Of a DNA stretch of 64,000 nt, positions 56,467 through 64,000 are shown in pieces. The stretch's first letter is position 1; every line of letters starts with the position of its first letter. The stretch comes from Marinospirillum celere (GTDB lineage Bacteria; Pseudomonadota; Gammaproteobacteria; Pseudomonadales; Halomonadaceae). The position numbers and the translations under genes are program-made. Under the pieces are notes generated by a model. It had not been told where the DNA came from. It saw nothing but the letters and a program-made list of their open reading frames with translations, and searched no databases. Location of the stretch: positions 62,001-126,000 of the forward strand of contig NZ_FOLH01000004.1 in NCBI RefSeq assembly GCF_900112235.1, in the 5' to 3' direction.

Positions 56467-59319
56467 ATGCGTTTAACAAAAAAACAAACTGCTGCTGAAC
56501 AGCAAAAAGAAGGTCTGGGTGTTAGTCGCCGCGGCTTTCTGAAGGGCACTAGTGTTGCTGCTGGTGGTCTGGCCGCTTCCGGCCTCTTGGGCAAAGGCAT
56601 GATGCAAAAAGCCGAAGCTCAGACGCCCAAGTCTTCAGCACCTGTCGAAGTCAGTCGCACCATCTGTACTCACTGCTCGGTTGGCTGTGGTGTTTACGCC
56701 CACACCCAAAACGGTGTCTGGACTTACCAGGAGCCTGCTTTTGACCACCCCATTAACAAGGGTGCCCACTGTGCCAAGGGTGCTGCCCTGCGTCATCACG
56801 GCCACTCCAGCCGTCGCTTGAAGTACCCCATGAAACTGGTCGGTGGCAACTGGCAAAAAATGTCCTGGGATGATGCCATCAACGAAATTGGCGACAAGGT
56901 TCTGGCCATTCGTGAAGAGTCCGGCCCTGATTCGGTTTACTGGCTGGGCTCCGCCAAGTTCAACAATGAACAAGCCTACCTGTTCCGAAAATTTGGCTCT
57001 CTATGGGGCACCAACAATGTGGACCACCAGGCACGTATCTGCCACTCCACCACTGTAGCTGGCGTAGCCAACACCTGGGGCTATGGTGCCATGACCAACA
57101 GCTACAACGACATGCAAAACAGCAAGTCGATTCTGTTCATAGGTTCTAATGCTGCTGAAGCCCACCCGGTTTCCATGCAGCACACCCTGATTGCCAAAGA
57201 GCGCAATAATGCCCAGGTAGTCGTTGTTGATCCTCGCTTTACCCGTACTGCTGCTAAAGCCAACCACTACACACGTATTCGTCCTGGCTCTGATGTTGCC
57301 TATATCTGGGGTCTTTTGTGGCATATCTTTGAAAATGGTTGGGAAGATCAGCAGTTTATCAATCAGCGGGTTTACGGCATGGATGAAATTCGCCGTGAAG
57401 TTCGTGATTTCCCACCTGCGGTTGTTGAAGACATTACCGGTGTTCCCGAAGCTGAAGTTTACAAGGTCGCCAAAATTCTGGCCGAAAACACCCCGGGTTG
57501 TATTGTTTGGTGTATGGGTGGCACCCAGCACACGACTGGTAACAACAACACCCGCGCCTACTGTATTCTGGAGCTGGCTTTAGGCAATGTCGGTAAATCA
57601 GGTGGTGGTGCCAACATCTATCGTGGTCATGATAATGTTCAGGGCGCTACTGACTTTGGTGTCCTTTCCAACTCCCTACCCGGCTACTATGGTCTGGCTG
57701 AGGGCTCTTGGCGCCATTGGGCACGCGTCTGGGAAGTCGACTATGAGTGGATTGAAAACCGCTTTGACTCGGCAACCTATGGCGGCACCAAGCCCATGAA
57801 TGCAACAGGTATCCCTGTTTCTCGCTGGGTTGATGGTGTTCTGGAGGATTCCAGCAAAATACAGCAGAACGACAATATTCGCGCCATGTTCTACTGGGGT
57901 CACGCGGTTAACTCCCAGACCCGTGGCCCTGATATGCGTGAAGCCATGAAAAAGCTGGATATGATGGTTATTGTTGACCCTTATCCCACAGTCGCTGCAG
58001 TTATGCACGATCGCAATGATGGCGTTTATCTGCTGCCTGCTTGCACCCAGTTTGAAACCTACGGCTCGGTTACCGCTTCCAACCGCTCCATCCAGTGGCG
58101 TGACAAGGTTATCGAACCCCATTTTGAAGCCAAGTCTGATCACGAAATCATGTACTTGTTTGCCAAAAAACTGGGCTTTGCCGACCAACTGGTTAAAAAC
58201 ATCCAGGTCAATGGCAACGAGCCGCTGATTGAAGACATCGTACGTGAGTACAACCGCGGCATGTGGACCATAGGTTACACCGGTCAAAGCCCTGAGCGTC
58301 TTAAATATCACCAGCAAAACTGGCATGCCTTTGACTTCACCAGCCTGCGCGGCGTAGGTACCGAAGCTGACGGTGAGTTTTATGGCCTGCCCTGGCCTTG
58401 CTGGGGAACCCCGGAAATGAAACATACCGGCACCCATGTTCTCTATGACCCCAGCATCCCGGTTAGCCGTGGTGGCACTGGCTTCCGTGCCAACTTTGGT
58501 GTGGAGCGCAATGGTGAGACTCTGCTAGCTGAAGGCTCGGCACCAGTTGGTAACGAGATTGGTGATGGTCACCCAGAGTTTACTGCTGATCTGCTTAAGC
58601 AGTTGGGCTGGTGGGATGACCTGACTGCTGAAGAAAAACAGGCTGCGGAAGGCCGTGACTGGAAAACCGACCTTTCTGGCGGTATCCAGCGCGTTGCCAT
58701 CAAGCATGGCTGCGCACCCTTTGGTAACGGCAAGGCACGTACCGTGGTTTGGACCTTCCCGGATGCTATTCCCAAGCACCGTGAGCCGCTTTACACCACC
58801 CGTCGTGATCTGGTTGCCAAGTACCCAACCTTTGATGACTTCGACTCCTTGATGCGTCTGCCTACCCTGTATAAATCCGTACAGGAAAGAGACACCTCGG
58901 GCGAATTCCCCATTATCCTCACCTCTGGTCGTTTGGTGGAATACGAAGGTGGTGGTGATGAAACCCGCTCCAACCCCTGGCTGGCTGAACTTCAACAGCA
59001 CATGTTTGTTGAGATCAACCCTTACAACGCCAACACCCTGCGTATTCGTGATGGTCAGGATGTTTGGGTTTACGGGCCAGAAGGCGGTCGAGCCAAGGTC
59101 AAAGCCAAAATTACCAACAGTGTCGGACGCAATGTGGCCTTCATGCCTTTCCACTTCGGTGGCGAGTTCCAGGGCGAAAACCTCAGGCATCGTTATCCAG
59201 AAGGCAGTCAGCCCTACATCTCCGGTGAAGCGGTCAACACAGTAACCACCTATGGTTATGACCCCGTCACCCTGATGCAGGAAACCAAGTGTACCGTTTG
59301 CCGTATTGAAGCAGCCTGA
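56467..59319 (+). CDS. fdhA: formate dehydrogenase alpha subunit (molybdopterin, Cys type)
   Basis: A 950-residue catalytic subunit oxidising formate to CO2 in the periplasm. The TAT signal SRRGFLK is at residues 20-26. The 4Fe-4S cluster ligands are Cys67, Cys70, Cys74 and Cys102. The metal ligand is Cys192, encoded by TGC, followed by His193 (ARICHS), so no selenocysteine is used. Two bis-MGD-binding segments follow (IGSNAAEAHPV; VDPRFTRTA), with a C-terminal domain from about 780. It is followed by the beta and gamma genes, and needs the TorD-like chaperone at 29 kb. Confidence 0.93.
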   Translation: MRLTKKQTAAEQQKEGLGVSRRGFLKGTSVAAGGLAASGLLGKGMMQKAEAQTPKSSAPVEVSRTICTHCSVGCGVYAHTQNGVWTYQEPAFDHPINKGAHCAKGAALRHHGHSSRRLKYPMKLVGGNWQKMSWDDAINEIGDKVLAIREESGPDSVYWLGSAKFNNEQAYLFRKFGSLWGTNNVDHQARICHSTTVAGVANTWGYGAMTNSYNDMQNSKSILFIGSNAAEAHPVSMQHTLIAKERNNAQVVVVDPRFTRTAAKANHYTRIRPGSDVAYIWGLLWHIFENGWEDQQFINQRVYGMDEIRREVRDFPPAVVEDITGVPEAEVYKVAKILAENTPGCIVWCMGGTQHTTGNNNTRAYCILELALGNVGKSGGGANIYRGHDNVQGATDFGVLSNSLPGYYGLAEGSWRHWARVWEVDYEWIENRFDSATYGGTKPMNATGIPVSRWVDGVLEDSSKIQQNDNIRAMFYWGHAVNSQTRGPDMREAMKKLDMMVIVDPYPTVAAVMHDRNDGVYLLPACTQFETYGSVTASNRSIQWRDKVIEPHFEAKSDHEIMYLFAKKLGFADQLVKNIQVNGNEPLIEDIVREYNRGMWTIGYTGQSPERLKYHQQNWHAFDFTSLRGVGTEADGEFYGLPWPCWGTPEMKHTGTHVLYDPSIPVSRGGTGFRANFGVERNGETLLAEGSAPVGNEIGDGHPEFTADLLKQLGWWDDLTAEEKQAAEGRDWKTDLSGGIQRVAIKHGCAPFGNGKARTVVWTFPDAIPKHREPLYTTRRDLVAKYPTFDDFDSLMRLPTLYKSVQERDTSGEFPIILTSGRLVEYEGGGDETRSNPWLAELQQHMFVEINPYNANTLRIRDGQDVWVYGPEGGRAKVKAKITNSVGRNVAFMPFHFGGEFQGENLRHRYPEGSQPYISGEAVNTVTTYGYDPVTLMQETKCTVCRIEAA

Positions 59320-59336
59320 TAACTGAGGAGATAACC

Positions 59337-59975
59337 ATGGCTCGTATGAAATTTTTGTGTGACTCAGAGCGCTGCATCGACTGTAACGGCTGCGTCACTG
59401 CCTGTAAAAATGCCAATGAAGTTGAGTGGGGTATTCAGCGCCGTCGCGTTGTCACCCTGGATGATGGTGAAGTCGGCTCAGAAGTTTCCATTTCTGTCGC
59501 CTGCATGCACTGTTCAGACGCCCCTTGCATGGCCGTCTGCCCAACCGATTGCTTCTATCCAACCGAAGAAGGCTTGATCCTGCATAACAAGGACACCTGT
59601 ATTGGTTGTGGCTACTGCCTCTATGCTTGTCCTTTTGGTGCCCCTCAGTTCCCCAAACAGGGAGCCTTTGGTGCCCGCGGCAAGATGGACAAGTGTACTT
59701 TCTGTGCCGGTGGTCCCGAGGAAGATCCAGCACTCGAAGAGCAGAAGTATGGTGCCAATCGTCTGAAAGACGGCAAGCTGCCACTCTGTGCTGAAATGTG
59801 CTCCACCAAGGCCCTACTGGCTGGTGATGCAACTGAAGTAGCGGATATCTTCCGTGAAAGGGTTGTTTACCGCGGTCACAAAAATGGTGCCTGGGGTTCC
59901 TTGAACCAAGAGCCTGGATTGACTGATCTGGCTCAACAGGCTGCTGAACTGGCAACTGATGCTGCGAGAAGCTAA
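59337..59975 (+). CDS. fdh3B: formate dehydrogenase beta subunit, 4Fe-4S (FDH3 type)
   Basis: A 212-residue iron-sulfur protein carrying electrons from the alpha to the gamma subunit. Four cluster motifs are seen: C13-x2-C16-x2-C19-x3-C23; CMHCSDAPCMAVCP; CIGCGYCLYACP; and CTFC paired with C-x3-C near 155. It lacks the C-terminal membrane helix of FdnH. It follows fdhA by 17 bases with GAGGAG before the ATG. Confidence 0.92.
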   Translation: MARMKFLCDSERCIDCNGCVTACKNANEVEWGIQRRRVVTLDDGEVGSEVSISVACMHCSDAPCMAVCPTDCFYPTEEGLILHNKDTCIGCGYCLYACPFGAPQFPKQGAFGARGKMDKCTFCAGGPEEDPALEEQKYGANRLKDGKLPLCAEMCSTKALLAGDATEVADIFRERVVYRGHKNGAWGSLNQEPGLTDLAQQAAELATDAARS

Positions 59976-59977
59976 TC

Positions 59978-61033
59978 ATGAAAACATGCAAGCGTAACCC
60001 TGGCTGGTTCGGCCTGGTTGCGCTGCTGCTGGCAGGCTGTTTGCTCAGCCTGCCCGTAGTGGCTCAATCGCAAGGGGGACCACCTGCTGATGCCAGACAG
60101 GAATTAATGCAGGCTCTGCCTGGTGTCACTTCTGACTATTGGCGTGATGTTAAAGGCGGCGTTTCAGGAACCACCTCTTCCACTAGTCCCGGTGCCGACA
60201 CCCTAATCATGGTGGAAGGTGAAACCTGGCGCGAATGGCGTAACAACTGGATTTCCCCCGGTGGTTTGATTGCCTTGGGTGGCAGTGCTTCAGCCATTTT
60301 CCTGTTCTGGTTGCTGGTAGGGCAGGTCAAACTGGACAAGCCCCGCACCGGCCGGAAAATTGAACGCTGGTCGCGTATTGACCGCACCATCCATTGGTAT
60401 GTGGCCAGTCTCTTCATTATTCTTGCCGTTACCGGCTTCTTGCTGCTCTATGCAAAATGGTTCCTTGCACCCATTTTGCCAAACAGTCTCTGGGCCGGTT
60501 TTATGATCGCCGCAAAAAATATTCACAATTATCTGGGTCCCTTGTTTGCTTTGGGGCTGCTGGTAATGATCATCAAGTGGATGCGTCACAATGTCTTTAA
60601 TCGTGTCGACCTCAAATGGTTTGCAAAAGGCGGCGGGATTGTAGGCAAAGGCCATCCTTCAGCTGGTTTTTTGAATGGCGGTGAAAAGGTTTGGTATTGG
60701 CTGGTTACCTTCCTGGGCCTGACCGTAGTCATCAGTGGTCTGGTACTCGACTTCCCCAACTTTGGGCAAAGCCGTGAAACCATGCAAACCACACTGATCA
60801 TTCATGCCATAGGTGCCTTGATTCTGATGGCAGCTTCCTTCGGCCATATCTATATAGGTACGGCTGGAACGGAAGGTGCTTTCGAAGGCATGAAAACAGG
60901 TTATGTTGATGAAGCCTGGGCTGAACAGCACCATGACCTCTGGTATGAAGCCGTTAAACATGAAGCGATCAGTGAAGAGGAGCTGGAAGCTCTAAAAGCT
61001 GGTCAACCTGCTGCAGCGGAAGCCAAAACCTGA
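59978..61033 (+). CDS. fdhC: formate dehydrogenase gamma subunit, cytochrome b556
   Basis: A 351-residue membrane subunit. An N-terminal signal-like segment is followed by a periplasmic stretch and a helix near residue 95-115. Four helices then make the b-heme domain, with His in RTIHWYVA and NIHNYLG and further His in IIHAIGAL and SFGHIYIG. It passes electrons to quinone. The start is 2 bases after the beta gene stop. A terminator follows. Confidence 0.92.
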   Translation: MKTCKRNPGWFGLVALLLAGCLLSLPVVAQSQGGPPADARQELMQALPGVTSDYWRDVKGGVSGTTSSTSPGADTLIMVEGETWREWRNNWISPGGLIALGGSASAIFLFWLLVGQVKLDKPRTGRKIERWSRIDRTIHWYVASLFIILAVTGFLLLYAKWFLAPILPNSLWAGFMIAAKNIHNYLGPLFALGLLVMIIKWMRHNVFNRVDLKWFAKGGGIVGKGHPSAGFLNGGEKVWYWLVTFLGLTVVISGLVLDFPNFGQSRETMQTTLIIHAIGALILMAASFGHIYIGTAGTEGAFEGMKTGYVDEAWAEQHHDLWYEAVKHEAISEEELEALKAGQPAAAEAKT

Positions 61034-61064
61034 CCCCTCCAGAAGTTGGCTAACGCTTTTTCTT

Positions 61065-61087
61065 GGGAGGCCTAGCCTCCCTTTTTT
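61065..61087 (+). terminator. intrinsic terminator of formate dehydrogenase operon
   Basis: GGGAGGC / GCCTCCC form a perfect 7-base stem around CTA, followed by six T. Confidence 0.85.
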
Positions 61088-61188
61088 CATCCTGTTACTT
61101 GATCCGAGTGATAGCTATTTCCAGGTAGTCTCGCTAGGATAGCAAGAAATTGACTGAACCCCTCTTCAAGTTTTCTGGAGACTTTGCA

Positions 61189-61512
61189 ATGCAAACCCTA
61201 GACCCCCAACAACAAACTGAAATTGAAGCAGCTGCCTTTCGCCGACTCCTTAAGCATCTGGATGACAATAAAGATGTTCAGAATATTGATCTGATGATTT
61301 TGGCTGATTTCTGTCGTAACTGTCTGGCCAAATGGATGATGGCTGCAGCCAAAGAACAGGGCGTAGAGATGGATTACGATGAAGCCAGAGAGCGCGTCTA
61401 TGGTATGCCCTATTCCGAGTGGAAAGAGCTTCATCAGCAACCGGCGACTCCTGAGCAGCTGGCCGCCTTTGAAGCTCGTGAAGCAGAACGCAAGGCACGG
61501 GGAGAAGCCTGA
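61189..61512 (+). CDS. DUF1244 family protein
   Basis: A 107-residue protein. The core VQNIDLMILADFCRNCLAKW is the DUF1244 signature, including the CRNC pair. The ATG at 61189 with GGAG upstream starts the family N-terminus; the frame is open further up, without a ribosome site. Function is unknown. Its stop overlaps the moaB start (TGATG), so it is coupled to molybdopterin genes. Confidence 0.85.
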   Translation: MQTLDPQQQTEIEAAAFRRLLKHLDDNKDVQNIDLMILADFCRNCLAKWMMAAAKEQGVEMDYDEARERVYGMPYSEWKELHQQPATPEQLAAFEAREAERKARGEA

Positions 61513-62033
61513 TGAGCCAGGTCGAAACACCCCTGAATATTGCCGTACTCACCCTCTCAGACAGCCGCACTCTGGCTGAAGACAAGTCGGGCGATTACCT
61601 GGTGTCAGCTTTGGAAACAGCGGGCCATCAACTGGCAGACCGTCAACTGATTCCCGATGATGTTTATCAAATGCGTGCTGTGGTCAGCCAGTGGATTGCT
61701 GATCCAGCCATTCAGGTCATCCTGACCACTGGCGGTACTGGCTTTACTGGCCGGGACTCAACACCTGAAGCCCTGCGGCCACTGTTTGATACCGAAATCG
61801 AAGGCTTTGGCGAAACCTTTCGTCAGGTTTCCTATGCGGAAATAGGCTCTTCCACGGTTCAGTCACGCTGCCTGGCTGGCCTGGCCAACGCTACGGCCAT
61901 TTTTTGTTTGCCTGGCTCCACCGGAGCCTGCCGAACCGGTTGGACAAAGATCCTGCATGAACAGTTGGACAGCCGCCATCGTCCCTGTAACTTTGTTGGT
62001 ATTCTCTTGCATGGTAAGCAACTACATTCTTGA
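61512..62033 (+). CDS. moaB: molybdopterin adenylyltransferase-type protein MoaB
   Basis: A 173-residue protein of the MogA/MoaB fold. It has LTLSDSR near the start, TTGGTGFTGRDSTPEA and FCLPGSTGACRTGW for molybdopterin binding, and ends near HRPCNFVGIL. It adenylates molybdopterin or stands in for MogA. The stop of DUF1244 overlaps its start by one base, and moeA begins 12 bases later. Confidence 0.92.
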   Translation: MSQVETPLNIAVLTLSDSRTLAEDKSGDYLVSALETAGHQLADRQLIPDDVYQMRAVVSQWIADPAIQVILTTGGTGFTGRDSTPEALRPLFDTEIEGFGETFRQVSYAEIGSSTVQSRCLAGLANATAIFCLPGSTGACRTGWTKILHEQLDSRHRPCNFVGILLHGKQLHS

Positions 62034-62045
62034 TCGAGCTGCTTT

Positions 62046-63239
62046 ATGAATTCCTTGCTGCCGCCACATCTGGCTCTGGAAAAAATGCTGGCCAGCATCC
62101 AGCCCATTACTGCCCAAGAAACACAACCTCTGGGCCGTCTGGTCGGTCGTATTCTGGCTGAAGATCAACTAGCTGCGGTTGATGTTCCTCCCGCAGACAA
62201 TTCAGCCATGGATGGTTATGCTCTGCGCTTGGCCGATCAGGGGCAGCCTCTTGGCATTTCACAACGCATTGCTGCCGGTCAGGCGCCCCAGCCGCTAGAA
62301 GCAGGAAGCTGTGCACGCATCTTCACCGGCGCTGAAATTCCACCTGGGGCTGATTGTGTGGTGATGCAGGAAAAGGTCACTCTTGATGATCAGGGCAGGG
62401 CTGTATTTCCAGATCAGTTGCAAGCTGGTGACAATATTCGTCCTTGTGGTCAGGATATCCAGGCGGGCAGTCTCTTGCTAACCGAGGGAACCCAACTGGA
62501 TTACCGCCATCTGGGCTTGCTGGCCAGTGTTGGTTTGGCTGAAGTACCGGTGTTCAGAAGGCCCCGCGTTGCCCTGCTGGCAACGGGTGATGAACTGGTC
62601 ACCCCTGGACAACCTTTAAAACCAGGTCAAATCTACAATTCCAATCGCCCCTTGCTCACCGGCCTCTTGCAAAGCCTGGGCGCTGAAGTGATTGATTTAG
62701 GCCCGATTGCCGATACCCGCGAAGCAACAGAAGCAGCCTTAAGCCAGGCTGCCGAAGAAGCCGATCTTATTTTATCCACAGGGGGTGTTTCGGTTGGCGA
62801 AGAGGATCACATCAAACCTGCGGTGGAAAGCCTGGGAGAACTCAGCCTCTGGAAGCTGGCCATGAAACCTGGCAAACCCGTGGCCTTTGGTCAAATCGGT
62901 TCAGCGGCTTTCTTGGGGCTGCCCGGTAACCCTGTTTCTGTCTTTGTCGGCAGCCAGATATTTCTTCAGCCTTTGTTAATGCATTTATCAGGCAATCAGA
63001 AGGCTTGGCAGCCACGGCTCTTCACGGGACAGGCTGAATTTAGCGCCCGCACCCAAATTCGCCAGGAATACCTGCGTGTCCGTGCCGAAAAAACTGCAAA
63101 GGGCTGGCAACTAGCCTCTTTTGCCAATCAAAACTCCGGTGTTTTGAGTTCTGTCGTCTGGGCCAATGCTCTAGCTGTTATTCCTCCTGAAACTGAAATC
63201 CAACCCGGTGATCCAGTGGATTTTTGGTTCTACATTTAG
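62046..63239 (+). CDS. moeA: molybdopterin molybdotransferase MoeA
   Basis: A 397-residue enzyme that inserts molybdate into adenylated molybdopterin. It includes PPADNSAMDGYALR, the IFTGAEIPPGAD segment, VALLATGDEL, YNSNRPLL, STGGVSVGEEDH and LGLPGNPVSVFV, and ends with a domain from about residue 330. Placed beside the formate dehydrogenase operon, it would provide the cofactor the alpha subunit needs. Confidence 0.95.
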   Translation: MNSLLPPHLALEKMLASIQPITAQETQPLGRLVGRILAEDQLAAVDVPPADNSAMDGYALRLADQGQPLGISQRIAAGQAPQPLEAGSCARIFTGAEIPPGADCVVMQEKVTLDDQGRAVFPDQLQAGDNIRPCGQDIQAGSLLLTEGTQLDYRHLGLLASVGLAEVPVFRRPRVALLATGDELVTPGQPLKPGQIYNSNRPLLTGLLQSLGAEVIDLGPIADTREATEAALSQAAEEADLILSTGGVSVGEEDHIKPAVESLGELSLWKLAMKPGKPVAFGQIGSAAFLGLPGNPVSVFVGSQIFLQPLLMHLSGNQKAWQPRLFTGQAEFSARTQIRQEYLRVRAEKTAKGWQLASFANQNSGVLSSVVWANALAVIPPETEIQPGDPVDFWFYI

Positions 63240-63311
63240 CTTTTATCTAATAGCTACATTTATCGTTCTCACTACCAGTGCCGATGAAGCAATAATTAAA
63301 GCGGTTTTGTA

Positions 63312-64000
63312 TCAGGGATGTTCCAAAGCAGCAAAAAACTGTTCACGAATCCACAGCATCTTGGGATCATGATGATGACGACTGTGCCAATACAAATAAA
63401 AGCTGACCGGTGAAGGCTGAAGGGTATCCGGCAACTCACGCAGGCAAAGCCGTCGGTTGCGTACCACCCTTTCAGCCAAGCGCTGGGGTAACGTAAAAAC
63501 CAAGTCGGTATCTTCACAGAAATCGGCAACCGACATAAAACTGGACAAGCGCAGCATCACCTGACGCGTCAGCCCCAACTGAGCCAGAACCTTATCCATA
63601 CTGCCCGGCCCTCGACCGGTAATGGAAACCAAGCCATGGGCGGCGGCTGCATAGCTGACCGGAGTCAGGGGCTGAGTCGCCAAAGGGTGGTTTTCAGCCA
63701 TGACACAAAGCAAAGGCATGGTATCGATCACCCTTCGATGTAAACTGTTTTCAGCAGAAGCTGGCTGCAGACCACTCAGGCTGAAATGCACTTCATCCCG
63801 GTCCAACATGGAGAAGCTATCTTCTTCCTGGCGTACGGTTTCCAAGCGAAGCCCGGGAACCAGACGTCTTAGATGCTTCACCAGACGCGGGAAGTAGATC
63901 GCCAATTCCAGGTCCAATCCCGTCAAACGGATCAAGCTGGTATCTGTTGCCGGGTCAAACACAGGGGATTGAACCAAATCCGTCAGCTGCTGCAGTAGTG
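63312..64000 (-). CDS. LysR-family transcriptional regulator, C-terminal part (partial at window edge)
   Basis: The frame is open to the window end with no start, so the DNA-binding domain lies outside. The visible 229 or so residues form a LysR substrate-binding domain, with FDPATDTSLIRLTG and a first strand LRLETVRQ that fit the family. The target and ligand cannot be told. It converges on moeA with 72 bases between stops. Confidence 0.85.
   Translation of the reverse strand, partial: LLQQLTDLVQSPVFDPATDTSLIRLTGLDLELAIYFPRLVKHLRRLVPGLRLETVRQEEDSFSMLDRDEVHFSLSGLQPASAENSLHRRVIDTMPLLCVMAENHPLATQPLTPVSYAAAAHGLVSITGRGPGSMDKVLAQLGLTRQVMLRLSSFMSVADFCEDTDLVFTLPQRLAERVVRNRRLCLRELPDTLQPSPVSFYLYWHSRHHHDPKMLWIREQFFAALEHP

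Noticed and set aside
57040-57042. Possible selenocysteine codon in fdhA
   Set aside because: The codon is TGC (Cys), not TGA, and no SECIS-like need exists.
57676-58437. Long minus-strand open frame of 253 codons
   Set aside because: It is antisense to the formate dehydrogenase alpha gene; a coding-frame shadow.

Overview
This window looks like a chromosome segment of a gammaproteobacterium, probably an Oceanospirillales- or Pseudomonas-like marine or halotolerant species (inference). The evidence is the conserved housekeeping blocks rplU-rpmA-obgE-proB, rpsT-murJ and ribF-ileS-lspA-fkpB-ispH, together with a FabY-type ketoacyl synthase, a VF530-family protein, and a membrane-bound Cys-type formate dehydrogenase. 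Base composition looks moderate throughout. I see no rRNA, tRNA, CRISPR array or insertion sequence.

Layout. 0-2.6 kb holds the end of an ECF sigma factor gene, its zinc-type anti-sigma factor, a small exported protein and a TPR/outer-membrane barrel protein. 2.6-7.8 kb (minus) has two cyclic-di-GMP proteins flanking ispB. 7.9-11.2 kb has an ATP-grasp ligase and a large protein with a papain-like C-terminal half. 11.4-16.5 kb is rplU-rpmA-obgE-proB, a VF530 gene, an aldehyde dehydrogenase and rpsT. 16.6-26.2 kb is murJ, a four-gene minor-pilin cassette, then ribF-ileS-lspA-fkpB-ispH. 26.3-29.7 kb holds formate dehydrogenase accessory genes (DUF3305, DUF3306, polyferredoxin, TorD-like chaperone). 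29.7-36.8 kb is an accessory stretch with two lipoprotein genes broken near their starts and five poorly characterised minus-strand genes. 36.8-41.2 kb has trxB, a DTW-domain protein, a bile-acid/Na symporter-like protein, a TrmB-like methyltransferase and an orphan ParA. 41.3-52.8 kb is lipid-related: an AidB-like acyl-CoA dehydrogenase, a GDSL autotransporter esterase, DUF1302 and DUF1329 proteins, a MalT-type LuxR regulator and FabY. 52.8-55.9 kb has zapB, and rimI, a HolD-like gene and leuA on the minus strand. 56.2-61.0 kb is the formate dehydrogenase operon, followed by a DUF1244 gene, moaB, moeA and a partial LysR regulator.

Gene interplay. The formate dehydrogenase is split: structural genes (56-61 kb) and maturation genes (26-30 kb) lie about 27 kb apart. 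Each block is preceded by a -24/-12 element with sigma-54 spacing, so they may be switched on together. moaB and moeA beside the structural genes would supply the molybdopterin cofactor.

Most interesting leads: the ATP-grasp/papain-fold gene pair; the two sigma-54-like promoters linking the split fdh locus; an A8 tract that puts a lipoprotein gene out of frame by one base; a second lipoprotein gene with two independent lesions; a 31-base element shared by the acyl-CoA dehydrogenase and esterase upstream regions; and a hairpin that would bury the ribosome binding site of the LuxR gene.
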